NCBI GenBank assembly: GCA_044224515.1 | Contig: JBGAKH010000014.1 | Location: 58,596-122,595, forward strand | From: JBBATK01 sp044224515 | GTDB taxonomy: Bacteria > Bacteroidota > Ignavibacteria > Kapaibacteriales > NICIL-2 | Length of the DNA stretch: 64,000 nt | Direction: 5' to 3' | In this document: piece after piece, positions 18,229 through 27,335 of the stretch | How the letters are laid out: each line of letters opens with the position of its first letter | How positions within the stretch are numbered: position 1 is the stretch's first letter | The notes under the pieces: generated by a model | Database searches by the model: none | Told to the model about the DNA's origin: nothing | Seen by the model: only the letters and a program-made list of their open reading frames with translations | Position numbers and translations under genes: made by a program

Positions 18229-19371
18229 ATGGCTGCTGTGCGAAAAATCCTTCTTGTGTTTCTTTTGTCAACGGTGTTTGCTGCGCAAACACCGTTAGTC
18301 TTTGCAGCCACAGGTGTACGTGATCAACGCGATGACCGGCCAGATGTGCAGCGAGAGTTTAGCAAGGCAATCGCTGCCTCTCATTCGCTTGAGAATGTCC
18401 GACACCCCGGTGTAAAGGGTGCAAACTCGCCGGCGCAAACAAGAGCAGATTCCTCGAGTGCATTCGGACTCGATAGTCTCGCCTCGCTGCCCGGTGTTGG
18501 GTTGCCGTCAGACCCGGAGCAATACACGATGTCGAATGACTTCGTCAAGCACGAATCGCATGGCTGGTTTCCGGAACCCTATGTGGGCTGGAGTTACGGC
18601 CTCAGCGCCTGCTATAATATTCAGGAGCTCGATGTCGCACACAACATCTTCTCTGCATCGTTTTCACCGACACGAGTTGGCTTCTCGGCTGAGGCCGGAC
18701 AAATGAGTTCCGATGAGGCGCAGTTGAAAAAACGTTTCAGTGTAAAGGGTGCTGCCGATAATTTTCCTTCCGAAGGTTTTTCGTCCGATGGAGTCTTTCT
18801 ATCCCTAAACCTTCCTGCCCTCCATCTTATCACTCGTCTACAATTGCAGTATGACCGAAGCAGGACGCGTTTGTTCGGAGTCGATAGCACACGCTCCTTT
18901 CTTTCCGATAACGCTGAACCACGTTCGTTCAAAGAGGTCAATGTGCTGTTTTCGAATCAACACAGTGTTTCGGCGGCTGCGACCTTCATCGTTCCCATCT
19001 ACGGAGCATTCCTTGTCAGTGAGGCTGCTTCGTTTAGCTCTGTGTATGTATTGGGCTTGGGTGGCTACTATTCCCACACATTGATCAACGAAAACACACA
19101 GTACTCGCAGATTGCAAATGCCAAAGACGCGCTGCGCTATGCAAATGGCACAGACACGCTGACGACACTTCACAATGCAGACCTGAGCAGCGTGGTCAAG
19201 AATAGAGCGTACGCTGAGCTCTCTCTTGGATGGCGAGTTGCCTTTAAGGGTGGCTTTATGTTTATGTTCGAGCCCTATCTCGACATCCCACTACATTCCG
19301 TGCTCATTGATGCCTCATGGTACCAGTATCGATGGGGTTTTCGCATTAGTCTTGGTTCGGAGCGCGAATAA
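18229..19371 (+). CDS. Hypothetical secreted protein, likely outer-membrane beta-barrel
   Basis: I do not recognise the family. The 380-aa protein has a clear signal peptide (MAAVRKILLVFLLS, cleavage near VFAATG) and a low-complexity polar stretch up to about residue 95. After that come regular alternating strands with aromatic ends (VGWSYGLSACYNI, SASFSPTRVGFSAEAG, VLGLGGYYSHT, AYAELSLGWRV, YRWGFRISLG), as in outer-membrane barrels. It begins 39 nt after sov on the same strand and shares the terminator at 19403, so it is probably co-transcribed and could be a Sov-associated protein; that is inference. The frame extends to a TTG at 18199, but the ATG gives the better signal peptide. Confidence 0.7.
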   Translation: MAAVRKILLVFLLSTVFAAQTPLVFAATGVRDQRDDRPDVQREFSKAIAASHSLENVRHPGVKGANSPAQTRADSSSAFGLDSLASLPGVGLPSDPEQYTMSNDFVKHESHGWFPEPYVGWSYGLSACYNIQELDVAHNIFSASFSPTRVGFSAEAGQMSSDEAQLKKRFSVKGAADNFPSEGFSSDGVFLSLNLPALHLITRLQLQYDRSRTRLFGVDSTRSFLSDNAEPRSFKEVNVLFSNQHSVSAAATFIVPIYGAFLVSEAASFSSVYVLGLGGYYSHTLINENTQYSQIANAKDALRYANGTDTLTTLHNADLSSVVKNRAYAELSLGWRVAFKGGFMFMFEPYLDIPLHSVLIDASWYQYRWGFRISLGSERE

Positions 19372-19402
19372 TAAAGAGCTTCCGAGCCCGGGGATTACAA
19401 CA

Positions 19403-19458
19403 AAAGACTCATCCTTATGACAGCGGAGGCGTCTCCGACAGCATAAGGAAGAGTCTTT
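19403..19458. terminator. Long bidirectional hairpin between convergent genes
   Basis: AAAGACTC-A-TCCTTATG (19403-19419) pairs with CATAAGGA-A-GAGTCTTT (19442-19458) with one mismatch, and a nested CGGAG/CTCCG stem fills the loop. A-rich and T-rich ends lie on both sides. It separates the plus-strand sov unit from the minus-strand acyltransferase and can serve both. Confidence 0.75.
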
Positions 19459-19490
19459 ATAGTTCTGCTTCGATAGGTTGGTACTTTCGC

Positions 19491-20129
19491 TTATGCGTCC
19501 TGCGTATCAAGGAGTCGAACGCAATTGTTGCGCAATTCATAGCGACGTCCATCGGAGTCTTTAGCCATGCCGTTTGCATCGAACGACAGCTTCTCACCCT
19601 TTACCGATACCCATGCATGGATGCGAGCGGGATTGCCGATTACCAGTGCAAAGGCCGGTACATCTTTTGTGACCACCGCACCTGCGCCAATCATGCAATA
19701 CTCACCCAAACTCGAACCGCACACGATCGTCGCGTTTGCTCCGATAGAAGCGCCGCGCTTAACGATGGTGGGAACCATTTCATATTCCGGATTCACTGCC
19801 TTGGTGCGTGGCATCATATCGTTTGTGAAGACCGCATTTGGTCCAACAAAAACGTTTGACTCAAGTGTAACGCCATCCCAGATACTCACCCCATTTTTGA
19901 TGGTGCAGCCGTTTCCGATGGCGGCACCGCTTTCAACAAAGCACTGTTCTCCAATATTGCAATGCGAGCCCACTACTGCGTTTTTCATGACGTGCGCATG
20001 AGCCCAAACGCGCGAGCCTGAGCCTATTTCGCATTCACACATGCCTTTGGCATGTACAAAGTAGTCTTTCGATGGGGATTCAGCTTGAGTAGCCGTTTGA
20101 GTAGATGAGGGGCTTGTGGAGACGTCCAT
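19491..20129 (-). CDS. Hexapeptide-repeat (left-handed beta-helix) acyltransferase, WlbB/WbpD-like
   Basis: The 212-aa protein carries many isoleucine-patch hexapeptides: VWAHAHVMKNAVVGSHCNIG, FVESGAAIGNGCTIKNGVSI, WDGVTLESNVFVGPNAVFTN, IVKRGASIGANATIVCGSSL and GEYCMIGAGAVVTKDVP. The end, GNPARIHAWVSVKGEKLSFD, matches the UDP-2-acetamido-3-amino-2,3-dideoxy-glucuronate N-acetyltransferase (WlbB/WbpD) group. It would acetylate a nucleotide amino sugar for surface glycans using acetyl-CoA. No partner aminotransferase is nearby, but the Gfo/Idh gene at the window start belongs to the same pathway class. The ATG at 20129 is preferred over a TTG five codons upstream. Confidence 0.85.
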   Translation of the reverse strand: MDVSTSPSSTQTATQAESPSKDYFVHAKGMCECEIGSGSRVWAHAHVMKNAVVGSHCNIGEQCFVESGAAIGNGCTIKNGVSIWDGVTLESNVFVGPNAVFTNDMMPRTKAVNPEYEMVPTIVKRGASIGANATIVCGSSLGEYCMIGAGAVVTKDVPAFALVIGNPARIHAWVSVKGEKLSFDANGMAKDSDGRRYELRNNCVRLLDTQDA

Positions 20130-20242
20130 GTCGGTCCATTGCAAATCAGTGAATAGAAACTATTCAGAGCTAAGCAAGGACTGTGCCAAGAGCAAGATTC
20201 GGGCTGCGGTAGAGTGGAGTTTCGGGACGGACTCGTTGATGC

Positions 20243-20641
20243 TCAATTCAGATAGTGACGAGGAATGGCTCGCTGTACTACTTTCTCATGATGACCCAGA
20301 CTCAATACAAGCCGTTGAACGCTTGGTCGAAGCAGAAAGTCCTGCGTCTCTGCCAGCGACAATCCCGTCAAACGGGCAAAGTCTTCAACACTGAACGATC
20401 CCTGATGCTTCACCAGCATTTGTAACTGCTTCAACAGCACCAAGTGCTCCTTGTGATATTCGTGGTATGCGCTGATGAAGAGATAGGCCCCCGCAAGAAG
20501 ATGCGTGGCGCACAATGCAATGGGCATGATTTGATCCAAGCGACTGAGATTGTCGTTGCTCAGACTTAGCAATCCGAACCCTGCATACAGCAGCGCAGCT
20601 GCTGTAGAGAGGATGCCGAAGAGTACTTTGGTTCGATACAT
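20243..20641 (-). CDS. Small two-TM membrane protein with HTH-like tail (paralogue A)
   Basis: I do not recognise the family. The 132-aa protein starts MYRTKVLFGILS and has two membrane spans (about residues 5-25 and 37-58), then a charged helix and a compact C-terminal segment FSVEDFARLTGLSLAETQDF that looks like a helix-turn-helix or winged-helix fragment. The next upstream gene, 20696-21046, has the same plan and the same MYR(T/I)K start, so the two are tandem duplicates separated by about 55 nt and probably co-transcribed. A membrane-tethered regulator or sensor is a guess from architecture only. A second ATG two codons upstream is possible. Confidence 0.65.
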   Translation of the reverse strand: MYRTKVLFGILSTAAALLYAGFGLLSLSNDNLSRLDQIMPIALCATHLLAGAYLFISAYHEYHKEHLVLLKQLQMLVKHQGSFSVEDFARLTGLSLAETQDFLLRPSVQRLVLSLGHHEKVVQRAIPRHYLN

Positions 20642-20695
20642 TCCCATGGTGATACGATCAGACGTTGACGAGAGTTCGTTGTACGGCCAAATACT

Positions 20696-21046
20696 TTAAG
20701 CTGCATTCGTGTCTCGTTTTCTCGAGTGCAGCGAACGTTCCAAGAAGTCATGCGCATCAGGAACGCTCATACCCGCTTCTTTAGCAAAGAGCTCAGCACT
20801 TAGCGACGGATGAATTAGAAGCAATGAATCCACCAACTCATTCATCTGAACATCATGACGACGCTTGTCACGCAGACTACTAAACATGAGGGCAAGACCT
20901 ATTACCAGGTGTACTCCGCAAAGCACGAAGGCCGTCCATCGGTCCATGTCAGTCATTGCGTCTTCAAAACCTACGATTCCAAAGAGTAAGTAGAGCGCAC
21001 CAAAGATCGACGAAAAAATTCCAAGCAGGTACTTAATACGATACAT
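20696..21046 (-). CDS. Small two-TM membrane protein with HTH-like tail (paralogue B)
   Basis: This 116-aa protein is the paralogue of the gene just downstream. It opens MYRIKYLLGIFSSIFGALYL and has two membrane spans (about 5-25 and 37-57), a basic patch RDKRRHD, then SAELFAKEAGMSVPDAHDFL, which lines up with the HTH-like segment of the partner. The aligned tails share Phe-Ala, Gly-(L/M)-Ser and a final Asp-Phe-Leu. The frame is open 25 codons further upstream, but the start shared by both copies argues for the ATG at 21046. The family and function are unknown. Confidence 0.65.
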   Translation of the reverse strand: MYRIKYLLGIFSSIFGALYLLFGIVGFEDAMTDMDRWTAFVLCGVHLVIGLALMFSSLRDKRRHDVQMNELVDSLLLIHPSLSAELFAKEAGMSVPDAHDFLERSLHSRKRDTNAA

Positions 21047-21192
21047 AGCACTTTCACATTGATAACGCAACTTACGACAAGTCACATACCCATGATGCGC
21101 ATTGAGGAGTAATAGCTCCAAAACACTGATGTATACTGGCGTCGGGGTCCGGCGTGCATAGCTTTTTCACTCTACGGTGGACCTGTACTATG

Positions 21193-21200
21193 TAGTTTTG
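21193..21200 (+). promoter_or_regulatory. Candidate -7 element for hppD
   Basis: TAGTTTTG fits the Bacteroidota TAnnTTTG box and lies 93 nt before the hppD ATG. No TTG sits at the expected distance upstream, so only half of the promoter pattern is present. Confidence 0.35.
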
Positions 21201-21292
21201 CAGCGGATTCGTGGAAGTCCATATACTGCTCCCCGCAGTGTAGTGAACGGCAGGACACACGAGAAACGCAATTCTAAATAGTGGAGAAGAAT

Positions 21293-22420
21293 ATGATTAG
21301 CGCTGAGACAAAGGTTCTTGAAGCGTCTGTTGGAGATTTTCTACCGATCAACGGAACCGATTTTATTGAATTTTATGTAGGTAACGCCAAGCAAGCGTCC
21401 TTCTTCTATCGCACTGCATTTGGCTTTAAGCTTATAGCGTACGCCGGACCTGAGACAGGACTGCGCGATCGAGCTTCGTATGTGTTGCAGCAGAACAAGA
21501 TTCGCCTGATACTTACGACACCGATGCACCCCGGATCTGAAATCGCTCAGCATGTTGACTTGCATGGCGACGGTGTGAAGACTCTCGCACTTTGGGTTGA
21601 TGATGCGCGTAGCTCTTGGGAGGAGACAACGAAGCGCGGAGCTGTTTCTGTACAAGAGCCGCAGACTCTACGTGATGAGCACGGCGAGGTCGTTATCGCA
21701 AGCATCAAGACATACGGCAATACTGTTCATACCTTCGTTGAACGAAAAAACTATAGCGGAGTGTTCATGCCGGGCTATCGCGCTGCGGAGTCCGACTACA
21801 ATCCTAGTTCCGTGGGATTGCAGTATGTTGATCACTGCGTAGGCAATGTCGAACTCGGTAAAATGGATGAGTGGGTGAAGTTTTATGAAGACGTCATGGG
21901 CTTCAAACTCTTACTCACCTTCGACGATAAAGACATCTCGACTGAGTACTCGGCGTTGATGTCGAAAGTCGTGAGCAATGGATCCGGATATATCAAGTTT
22001 CCCATCAACGAACCCGCTGAAGGAAAAAAGAAATCGCAGATTGACGAGTATCTTGAATTCTATCACGGTGCGGGTGTACAACATATCGCAGTGGCAACTC
22101 ACGATATCGTGCATACGGTGACTGAGCTTCGCAATCGTGGAATAGAATTCCTTCGAGTACCACACACCTATTATGATGATCTCCTGGATCGCGTTGGTGC
22201 CATCGATGAAGATATCGCTCCACTACGCGAGCTAGGTATTCTTGTTGACCGCGATGAAGAAGGCTATCTCTTGCAAATCTTCACGAAGCCTGTAGAGGAT
22301 CGTCCGACCGTGTTCTTCGAGATTATTCAACGTAAAGGCGCAAAGAGTTTTGGTAAGGGTAATTTCAAAGCCCTCTTCGAATCCATTGAACGTGAACAAG
22401 CCATGCGCGGAAACCTTTAA
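21293..22420 (+). CDS. hppD: 4-hydroxyphenylpyruvate dioxygenase
   Basis: It converts 4-hydroxyphenylpyruvate to homogentisate in tyrosine catabolism, using non-haem Fe(II) and oxygen. The 375-aa protein has two VOC-type halves: residues about 15-155 (FIEFYVGNAKQASFFYRTAF) and 175-345. Iron ligands are visible as His181 in VDHCVGN, His264 in GVQHIA and Glu343 in FFEIIQRKG. The C-terminal GKGNFKALFESIEREQ is the usual family ending. A GGAGAAG ribosome site places the start at the ATG at 21293, not the GTG at 21281. Downstream enzymes are absent nearby, except a fumarylacetoacetase-like gene at 51191. It could instead feed quinone-type biosynthesis, but the FAH favours catabolism. Confidence 0.95.
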   Translation: MISAETKVLEASVGDFLPINGTDFIEFYVGNAKQASFFYRTAFGFKLIAYAGPETGLRDRASYVLQQNKIRLILTTPMHPGSEIAQHVDLHGDGVKTLALWVDDARSSWEETTKRGAVSVQEPQTLRDEHGEVVIASIKTYGNTVHTFVERKNYSGVFMPGYRAAESDYNPSSVGLQYVDHCVGNVELGKMDEWVKFYEDVMGFKLLLTFDDKDISTEYSALMSKVVSNGSGYIKFPINEPAEGKKKSQIDEYLEFYHGAGVQHIAVATHDIVHTVTELRNRGIEFLRVPHTYYDDLLDRVGAIDEDIAPLRELGILVDRDEEGYLLQIFTKPVEDRPTVFFEIIQRKGAKSFGKGNFKALFESIEREQAMRGNL

Positions 22421-22503
22421 AACAGGCGCATTCAAGAGGGTCTCGGTGCTCTTCATTTCACCCAACGACCAACAGGTAGAAGTACACAGCATACGAAAAC
22501 AAC

Positions 22504-22537
22504 AAAGGGCCGAATCACAAATGTGTCTCGGCCCTTT
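22504..22537. terminator. Hairpin terminator between convergent hppD and giant cargo gene
   Basis: AAAGGGCCGA (22504-22513) pairs with TCGGCCCTTT (22528-22537), and an inner CACA/TGTG stem tightens the loop. T-rich sequence follows more clearly on the minus strand. It sits 84 nt after the hppD stop. Confidence 0.7.
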
Positions 22538-22665
22538 GCGATTTCAGTCCGGAAGCTTGCTCAGCAAAATCCGGCTCTCACTACTACCATCGCATCTGCA
22601 CCGCTACGGCATTTTGTATCGGTTCAAGCTGCTAGGCAGCTACAATCCTTGCATCCGGTCTCTGC

Positions 22666-25600
22666 TCACTCATCTATTTTCATGAAGCTCACCGCAGACG
22701 ATGCAGAACCACATTGAACTACCAAGGTGTAACTGCCTGAAGCACAACCTTCGAGTTGTAAGGAATGGGTTGTATAATCAGAGGAATGCGACTGTGTCCA
22801 CTTGCGTACAACCTGTCCTACACTGTTTACTAGACTGAGGTGAATGGCGCAGCGCTCGGAGCTTGTGATGCCCAGGTCAACCTCTCTTGATGCAGGTGAA
22901 GGACGCAGCTCAAGGCTGAGTGGATTGCGGTATTCAACATTTCGACCGCTCGTGTAACATGCAGCTATGGTCATTAGCGATGGAGTGGATGTGTGGACCG
23001 CACATCGCTGTGCATCAAGATCGACGTTGACGACCTCGATGTCTGAACTCGCCGGAGCGGTTTGCATGGCTTGCCCATGGATGTCCAATATTTTTTGGGG
23101 AGCTGTGCCCAGCAGTGTGGCCGGAAGTTTAACGTGGTAATAGCGTTTGTCTTGAAGGTCATTATAGTTCTGCATATCGGGTTGGAAGATCGATGCATTC
23201 CAACGCACATCAAAATTCAGATCCATGGTTCGAACCGAGTTTGACCACGCCAGGACTTCAATAGCGGTGGAATCGCCCGGCATAAAGACCTTTCCGTTGT
23301 TCAGTTCAGCGACCTTGACGTGGAGCTTGGGCCGAGGAATCACACCAACGCGTAAGGACGTTGAGGCTGTGCAGTTGTCCGTGCTGGCGACGCTAATGGT
23401 GTACACCGTACTCTGATCCGGAGTTGCAATAACGGATGAATCCGTTGTGCTGCTAAGCCCATTTGAAGGACTCCAGCGGAGACGGCCAATGTGTGTACCG
23501 CTGACGTGAAGCGCAACGGCATCACCCGCGCAGATCAATGTATCGCGCAGTGGCAGCACTGTAGGCTGCTCAAGTACGCGAACACGCAGAGTCTTCGTAG
23601 CGGTACATCCGTTTAAGTCGGCTAAGACCGTGAAGTCTATGTCGTTCTGAAGTGACGGAATGGTGGGCTTGTCGCTGCGGGCATCGTCAACAGTTGTATC
23701 AAGGCTGCCTTTGCTCATCCATCGATACTGCATTCCTGCCTGACTTGTGTTGGCAAAGAGCTGCAACGATGAGCCGCGGCACAAAGCTGTATCCGCACTA
23801 AGACTGAAAACAGGGAGCTCCTTTGCTACAACATGCATGTCTGCATCCTGACTGCATGCGCCTCGTTGCATATGAATGTGGTAGGAAGCGTTGCGTGTAA
23901 CGGTCAAATGATACTCGCCGGTTTTTGCATCCCAGACGCCGTCATTGGGAGACCAATCGACGCTGGTCAAGCTGTCATGTGTGCTAGTTATACGCAACAC
24001 AACGTTTTCTCCTATGCAAGCTTCTACGTTTGGTCCCGTTGTTAAGACAAAGTTGCTGTCCACATGCACGCGCACGGAGTCGCGCCAAGTGCATCCGGAT
24101 GCATTCGTCAGTATCACGGTGTAGGTCTGACTCTGTCTGGGGCTGAGGTAGACCGAAGCTCCGTTGGGGTTTTCAAACTCGGGTTGCGGATACCAGTCAT
24201 AGCGCACACCGTTTGAATCTCCGCCGTCTACCCACAAGTGGACCCGGGATCCTAAACAAATTGTAGTGTCGCCAAGGGCTCGTTGCGGCGACGGTGGACG
24301 TCTGATGCTCACGGTCACATGTTGAGTATCCAAGCAGGTGCCACCATGTCCGATAACGCGATACTGCATGGTACCGCTCACCGTACAGAGTGGTGAAGCT
24401 GATTTGGGATCGCTTAGTCCGTCGGGAGGAAACCACTCATACGTCCCGGCGCCTGAAGCCCGGAGTTGGACCACCGATCCTGCGCAGACCGAAGTATCTT
24501 TACTCACTGCGATGGTGAGCTTGTTCTGAATCTTGACCTGTACACTGTCCACAGCGATGCAGCCATTCTTGGTTATGACTGTGACGGTGTACCAGCCGTC
24601 TTTAGATGGTGTGACAATGGGTCGACGTTTCGTTGGGTTGTCCATCGCCTGTGCGGGTGTCCAACGGATACTGACAATATCGGAATCAGCCAGAGGAGCT
24701 ACGACTTCGAAATCAAGTTCCACAGGGGTGAGAGAGCACACACCGGGAATCGCAGCCATGCGAACTTGTGGTTTGGGAATGACCGTTACTTTGATCTGAG
24801 CCGTGTCGAAGCACACTCCATTGTAGCCAATAACTGTATAAGTCGTCGTTGTTTTTGGAGCAGCCTGTACCAGAGCACCATTTGAGATGCTTAGACCCGA
24901 TGTCGGTGTCCAAGAGTAAAAGTCTGCGCCGCTCGCTTGCAGTAAAGCATATCTTCCTTCGCAGATAGCGGTATCTCGAACCGCAGCGATTTTCAAATCT
25001 CGTACGACGATGGTCACAGAGTCTTTGGACTCACATCCGTAGGCGTCTTTACCGTACACAACATACGTCGTCGTTGACTCGGGCTTGACGAAAGGGTTGG
25101 CAATCGTGCTGTCACTTACCGATTTTCCCGGGACCCAACGATAGGTTTGCGCGCCGGTCGCTGCGAGCTGTGTTGTCGGATTCTTCTTACACACGATCTG
25201 ATCCGGACCCGCTTCAACCGGTTGTGTTACACCAATGGATACATCCTTCACGAGAACCAAAGTATCGCCGTCCGATGTAATGCCTCGTATCTCCACTTGG
25301 TACGTACCGAACGAAGGATAGGTGTGCGTCACTGTGGTTACATTCTGCGCAGTAGTATTATCGCCAAATTTCCAGACAACATTGGATAGTGGACAATTAC
25401 TATTGAGAATGAAAGTCGCTTCGGCGTTGCAGGGCTTCGTTTGCGTTTGAAGTGTCGCCGTGGGTTGCGTACTGAACATCACGATCGCGGGTTGGTCTTC
25501 CACGCCGTTTAACTTCTGTGGCTGATAGGTATTATTCGTTGTAGGAAAATCCGGTGAGTGTGTTGTAATTCCGAAAACGACACGGTAAAGACAGCTCCGA

Positions 25601-26931
25601 TCGACGATCAGCACTTTGGCTGCACTATAGTCACTACCACTACCTCCGATATACGATCCATACCGTAAGCTCGAACCAACGGAATCTACAGCTACCATAA
25701 ATCCATCCATTGAGCCACGCAGGCTTGCTTGGTACGCATTGCTACTTAGTGGCAAGCTTCCACTCACGTAGCCTGCCGTGTACATCGTACTAGTGGAGCT
25801 CCGTGTCGTTATTGATGTCGGCACACAGGTCGTACCAATGATTGTCAGAAAATTCAACGCGCTCAAGCCTGTGTCTGCAGCGGCAAGAAAACCACCACTC
25901 GTTGCTCCGCTTAACGTCGTAGTGTAGGCCATCGTAGCACCGGCAACTCCCGTTAAGCACACTCGATGAGCACGAGTATCATACCACACGCTCATACCTT
26001 GATCCGTACCACCGCTACCGAAGCTATAGAGCTTACGCGGCTGCACGTTTGTTCCGTCATTGGCAACAAAGACGCAACAATCACCCAGTGCGTCGGGTGT
26101 CTTACCTGCGCGTAGTGCGATACCGGAAGAAGCCGTGGTTCCACTACAGTAGACTTTTCCGTTGGCGTAACAGATATCATATGAAGTCTCGGAACCGGTA
26201 CCTCCGTAGAATGTGGAGCTAAGCAGACTTCCGCTTGCGCTGAGCTTGCTAAGAGTAAAGTCTGTGGAACCTGAAATACTGCTTTGGTAAGCGCCCGAGC
26301 TTAACTGAAAGGTGGTTGAAGCGGTGTGAGAGAAAATAAACGCTTCGCCTGCCGGATTGAGCGCGATGTGTGCACCTTTGGAAGCCGTTGCGGTTTGTTG
26401 TGTGATTGTCGGGCCACGACCTAAAATCCTGGAGTAGAGCAGTGTCGATCCGTCAGCACTCAATTTCAGCGCAAAAATATTCACGGTGCCGGTGGCTAAA
26501 TATGACGCATCGGATGCTACACTCACAGGAAAATTTGCAGACTGCGTATAGCCACTTACGTACACCTCGCCTGACGCATTGACGGCGATTCCGCCGCCCC
26601 CTTCAATGTTTGATCCACCAATGTAGGTTGCCCATATCAGTGTTTTCATTGTAGGGTCGAGCTTGAAAACCATGACATCGTAAGAGCCCGCGTTGTTGAC
26701 CTGATAGGCGCCCGTTGTCGTGGCTATTGATGTAGCAAATCCGGTTCCATAGACATAGCCTTGGGCATCTACTGCCATGTGAAGTAGATAGGAATCGTTT
26801 CCTGCTTTTCCGAAGAAGGTACCGCGATTGTAGTTGATTGTGTCGTACGAAGGAAGTGCTTGGAGCGCAACAGAACTGCATAGGGCAACTGCGAACAGGC
26901 ATTCTGCAACGAGTAGAGCTAAGTGGCGCAT
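22666..26931 (-). CDS. Giant secreted protein: SBBP propeller, PKD, eight Ig-like repeats, T9SS sorting domain
   Basis: The 1421-aa protein starts at an ATG with an AGGAGCG ribosome site. A signal peptide ends near LQALPS. Residues about 30-490 are SBBP-type propeller repeats (DAQGYVYGTGFATS, NASGEVYVSGYTQSANFP, YIGGSGSDYSAAK). A PKD domain follows with WKFGDNTTAQNV. Then come eight Ig-like repeats of the CxG...YxWxP type found in gliding-associated proteins (TAICEGRYALLQASGADFYSW, TSVCAGSVVQLRASGAGTYEW, DTLICAGDAVALHVSG). The last 80 residues, from LELRPSPASREVDLG to YTLVVQCGSASS, form a T9SS sorting domain. It is probably a surface adhesin or matrix protein carried by Sov. The frame is open 21 codons further upstream, without signal features. 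Confidence 0.87.
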   Translation of the reverse strand: MRHLALLVAECLFAVALCSSVALQALPSYDTINYNRGTFFGKAGNDSYLLHMAVDAQGYVYGTGFATSIATTTGAYQVNNAGSYDVMVFKLDPTMKTLIWATYIGGSNIEGGGGIAVNASGEVYVSGYTQSANFPVSVASDASYLATGTVNIFALKLSADGSTLLYSRILGRGPTITQQTATASKGAHIALNPAGEAFIFSHTASTTFQLSSGAYQSSISGSTDFTLSKLSASGSLLSSTFYGGTGSETSYDICYANGKVYCSGTTASSGIALRAGKTPDALGDCCVFVANDGTNVQPRKLYSFGSGGTDQGMSVWYDTRAHRVCLTGVAGATMAYTTTLSGATSGGFLAAADTGLSALNFLTIIGTTCVPTSITTRSSTSTMYTAGYVSGSLPLSSNAYQASLRGSMDGFMVAVDSVGSSLRYGSYIGGSGSDYSAAKVLIVDRSCLYRVVFGITTHSPDFPTTNNTYQPQKLNGVEDQPAIVMFSTQPTATLQTQTKPCNAEATFILNSNCPLSNVVWKFGDNTTAQNVTTVTHTYPSFGTYQVEIRGITSDGDTLVLVKDVSIGVTQPVEAGPDQIVCKKNPTTQLAATGAQTYRWVPGKSVSDSTIANPFVKPESTTTYVVYGKDAYGCESKDSVTIVVRDLKIAAVRDTAICEGRYALLQASGADFYSWTPTSGLSISNGALVQAAPKTTTTYTVIGYNGVCFDTAQIKVTVIPKPQVRMAAIPGVCSLTPVELDFEVVAPLADSDIVSIRWTPAQAMDNPTKRRPIVTPSKDGWYTVTVITKNGCIAVDSVQVKIQNKLTIAVSKDTSVCAGSVVQLRASGAGTYEWFPPDGLSDPKSASPLCTVSGTMQYRVIGHGGTCLDTQHVTVSIRRPPSPQRALGDTTICLGSRVHLWVDGGDSNGVRYDWYPQPEFENPNGASVYLSPRQSQTYTVILTNASGCTWRDSVRVHVDSNFVLTTGPNVEACIGENVVLRITSTHDSLTSVDWSPNDGVWDAKTGEYHLTVTRNASYHIHMQRGACSQDADMHVVAKELPVFSLSADTALCRGSSLQLFANTSQAGMQYRWMSKGSLDTTVDDARSDKPTIPSLQNDIDFTVLADLNGCTATKTLRVRVLEQPTVLPLRDTLICAGDAVALHVSGTHIGRLRWSPSNGLSSTTDSSVIATPDQSTVYTISVASTDNCTASTSLRVGVIPRPKLHVKVAELNNGKVFMPGDSTAIEVLAWSNSVRTMDLNFDVRWNASIFQPDMQNYNDLQDKRYYHVKLPATLLGTAPQKILDIHGQAMQTAPASSDIEVVNVDLDAQRCAVHTSTPSLMTIAACYTSGRNVEYRNPLSLELRPSPASREVDLGITSSERCAIHLSLVNSVGQVVRKWTQSHSSDYTTHSLQLEGCASGSYTLVVQCGSASSAVSFMKIDE

Positions 26932-27335
26932 AATTCGCTCCTGTAGTGATTGTGGTGCTGCGACCGCCGGTGGGGTCAACAGCCTGGGCAACAAGAGTAG
27001 ATTCGTACCCTTCGTTGGCCGGTCAAATACTTTATGAGAGTATGCTTGTAGTGGTATGACCGAAGCGCAACGTTTGTTGGCTATAATATAGAAGCCTTTA
27101 GCTTAACGACAAATGTCGAATTACATTCAATCGTGTCGACAAAAAAAAACCGAATTACGTAGACAAATCAGGTCTGGCACTCAAAAAGAGCAAGGAACAA
27201 TGGGTATATGTGCCGGATAAACAGGAGACTCTTTTTATTATGCAGCGGCGCAGCCGCTGCATAATAAAAAGAGATACGTGCACGAAGGACTATGTTTCTG
27301 AAGAGATCACGGAGCCAAGAGACCAATATTGGGAA
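26932..27335. other. Intergenic region with perfect 21-bp palindrome
   Basis: These 404 bases hold the leader of the giant cargo gene and the 3-prime end of trhO. No gene is visible. The notable content is the palindrome at 27229-27273. An A-rich run with nine A residues lies near 27141-27149. A sigma70-like pair (TTGTCG and TATATT, 16 nt apart, minus strand, 27085-27112) was noticed but does not fit the clade's usual promoter. Confidence 0.5.
27229..27273. terminator. Perfect 21-bp palindrome, bidirectional terminator-like
   Basis: Two perfect 21-base arms (27229-27249 and 27253-27273) flank a GCA loop. The outer part of each arm is T-rich or A-rich and the inner part is GC-rich, so on either strand a GC stem is followed by an A-tract and preceded by a T-tract. 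It lies about 63 nt past the trhO stop on the minus strand. Confidence 0.75.

Noticed and set aside
20116..20394. 92-codon plus-strand frame
   Set aside because: It overlaps both the acyltransferase start and membrane-protein gene A on the other strand and has no recognisable features.
27085..27112. Sigma70-like TTGTCG / TATATT pair on the minus strand
   Set aside because: It does not fit the TTG/TAnnTTTG pattern seen at other promoters here; kept only as a note for the giant cargo gene.
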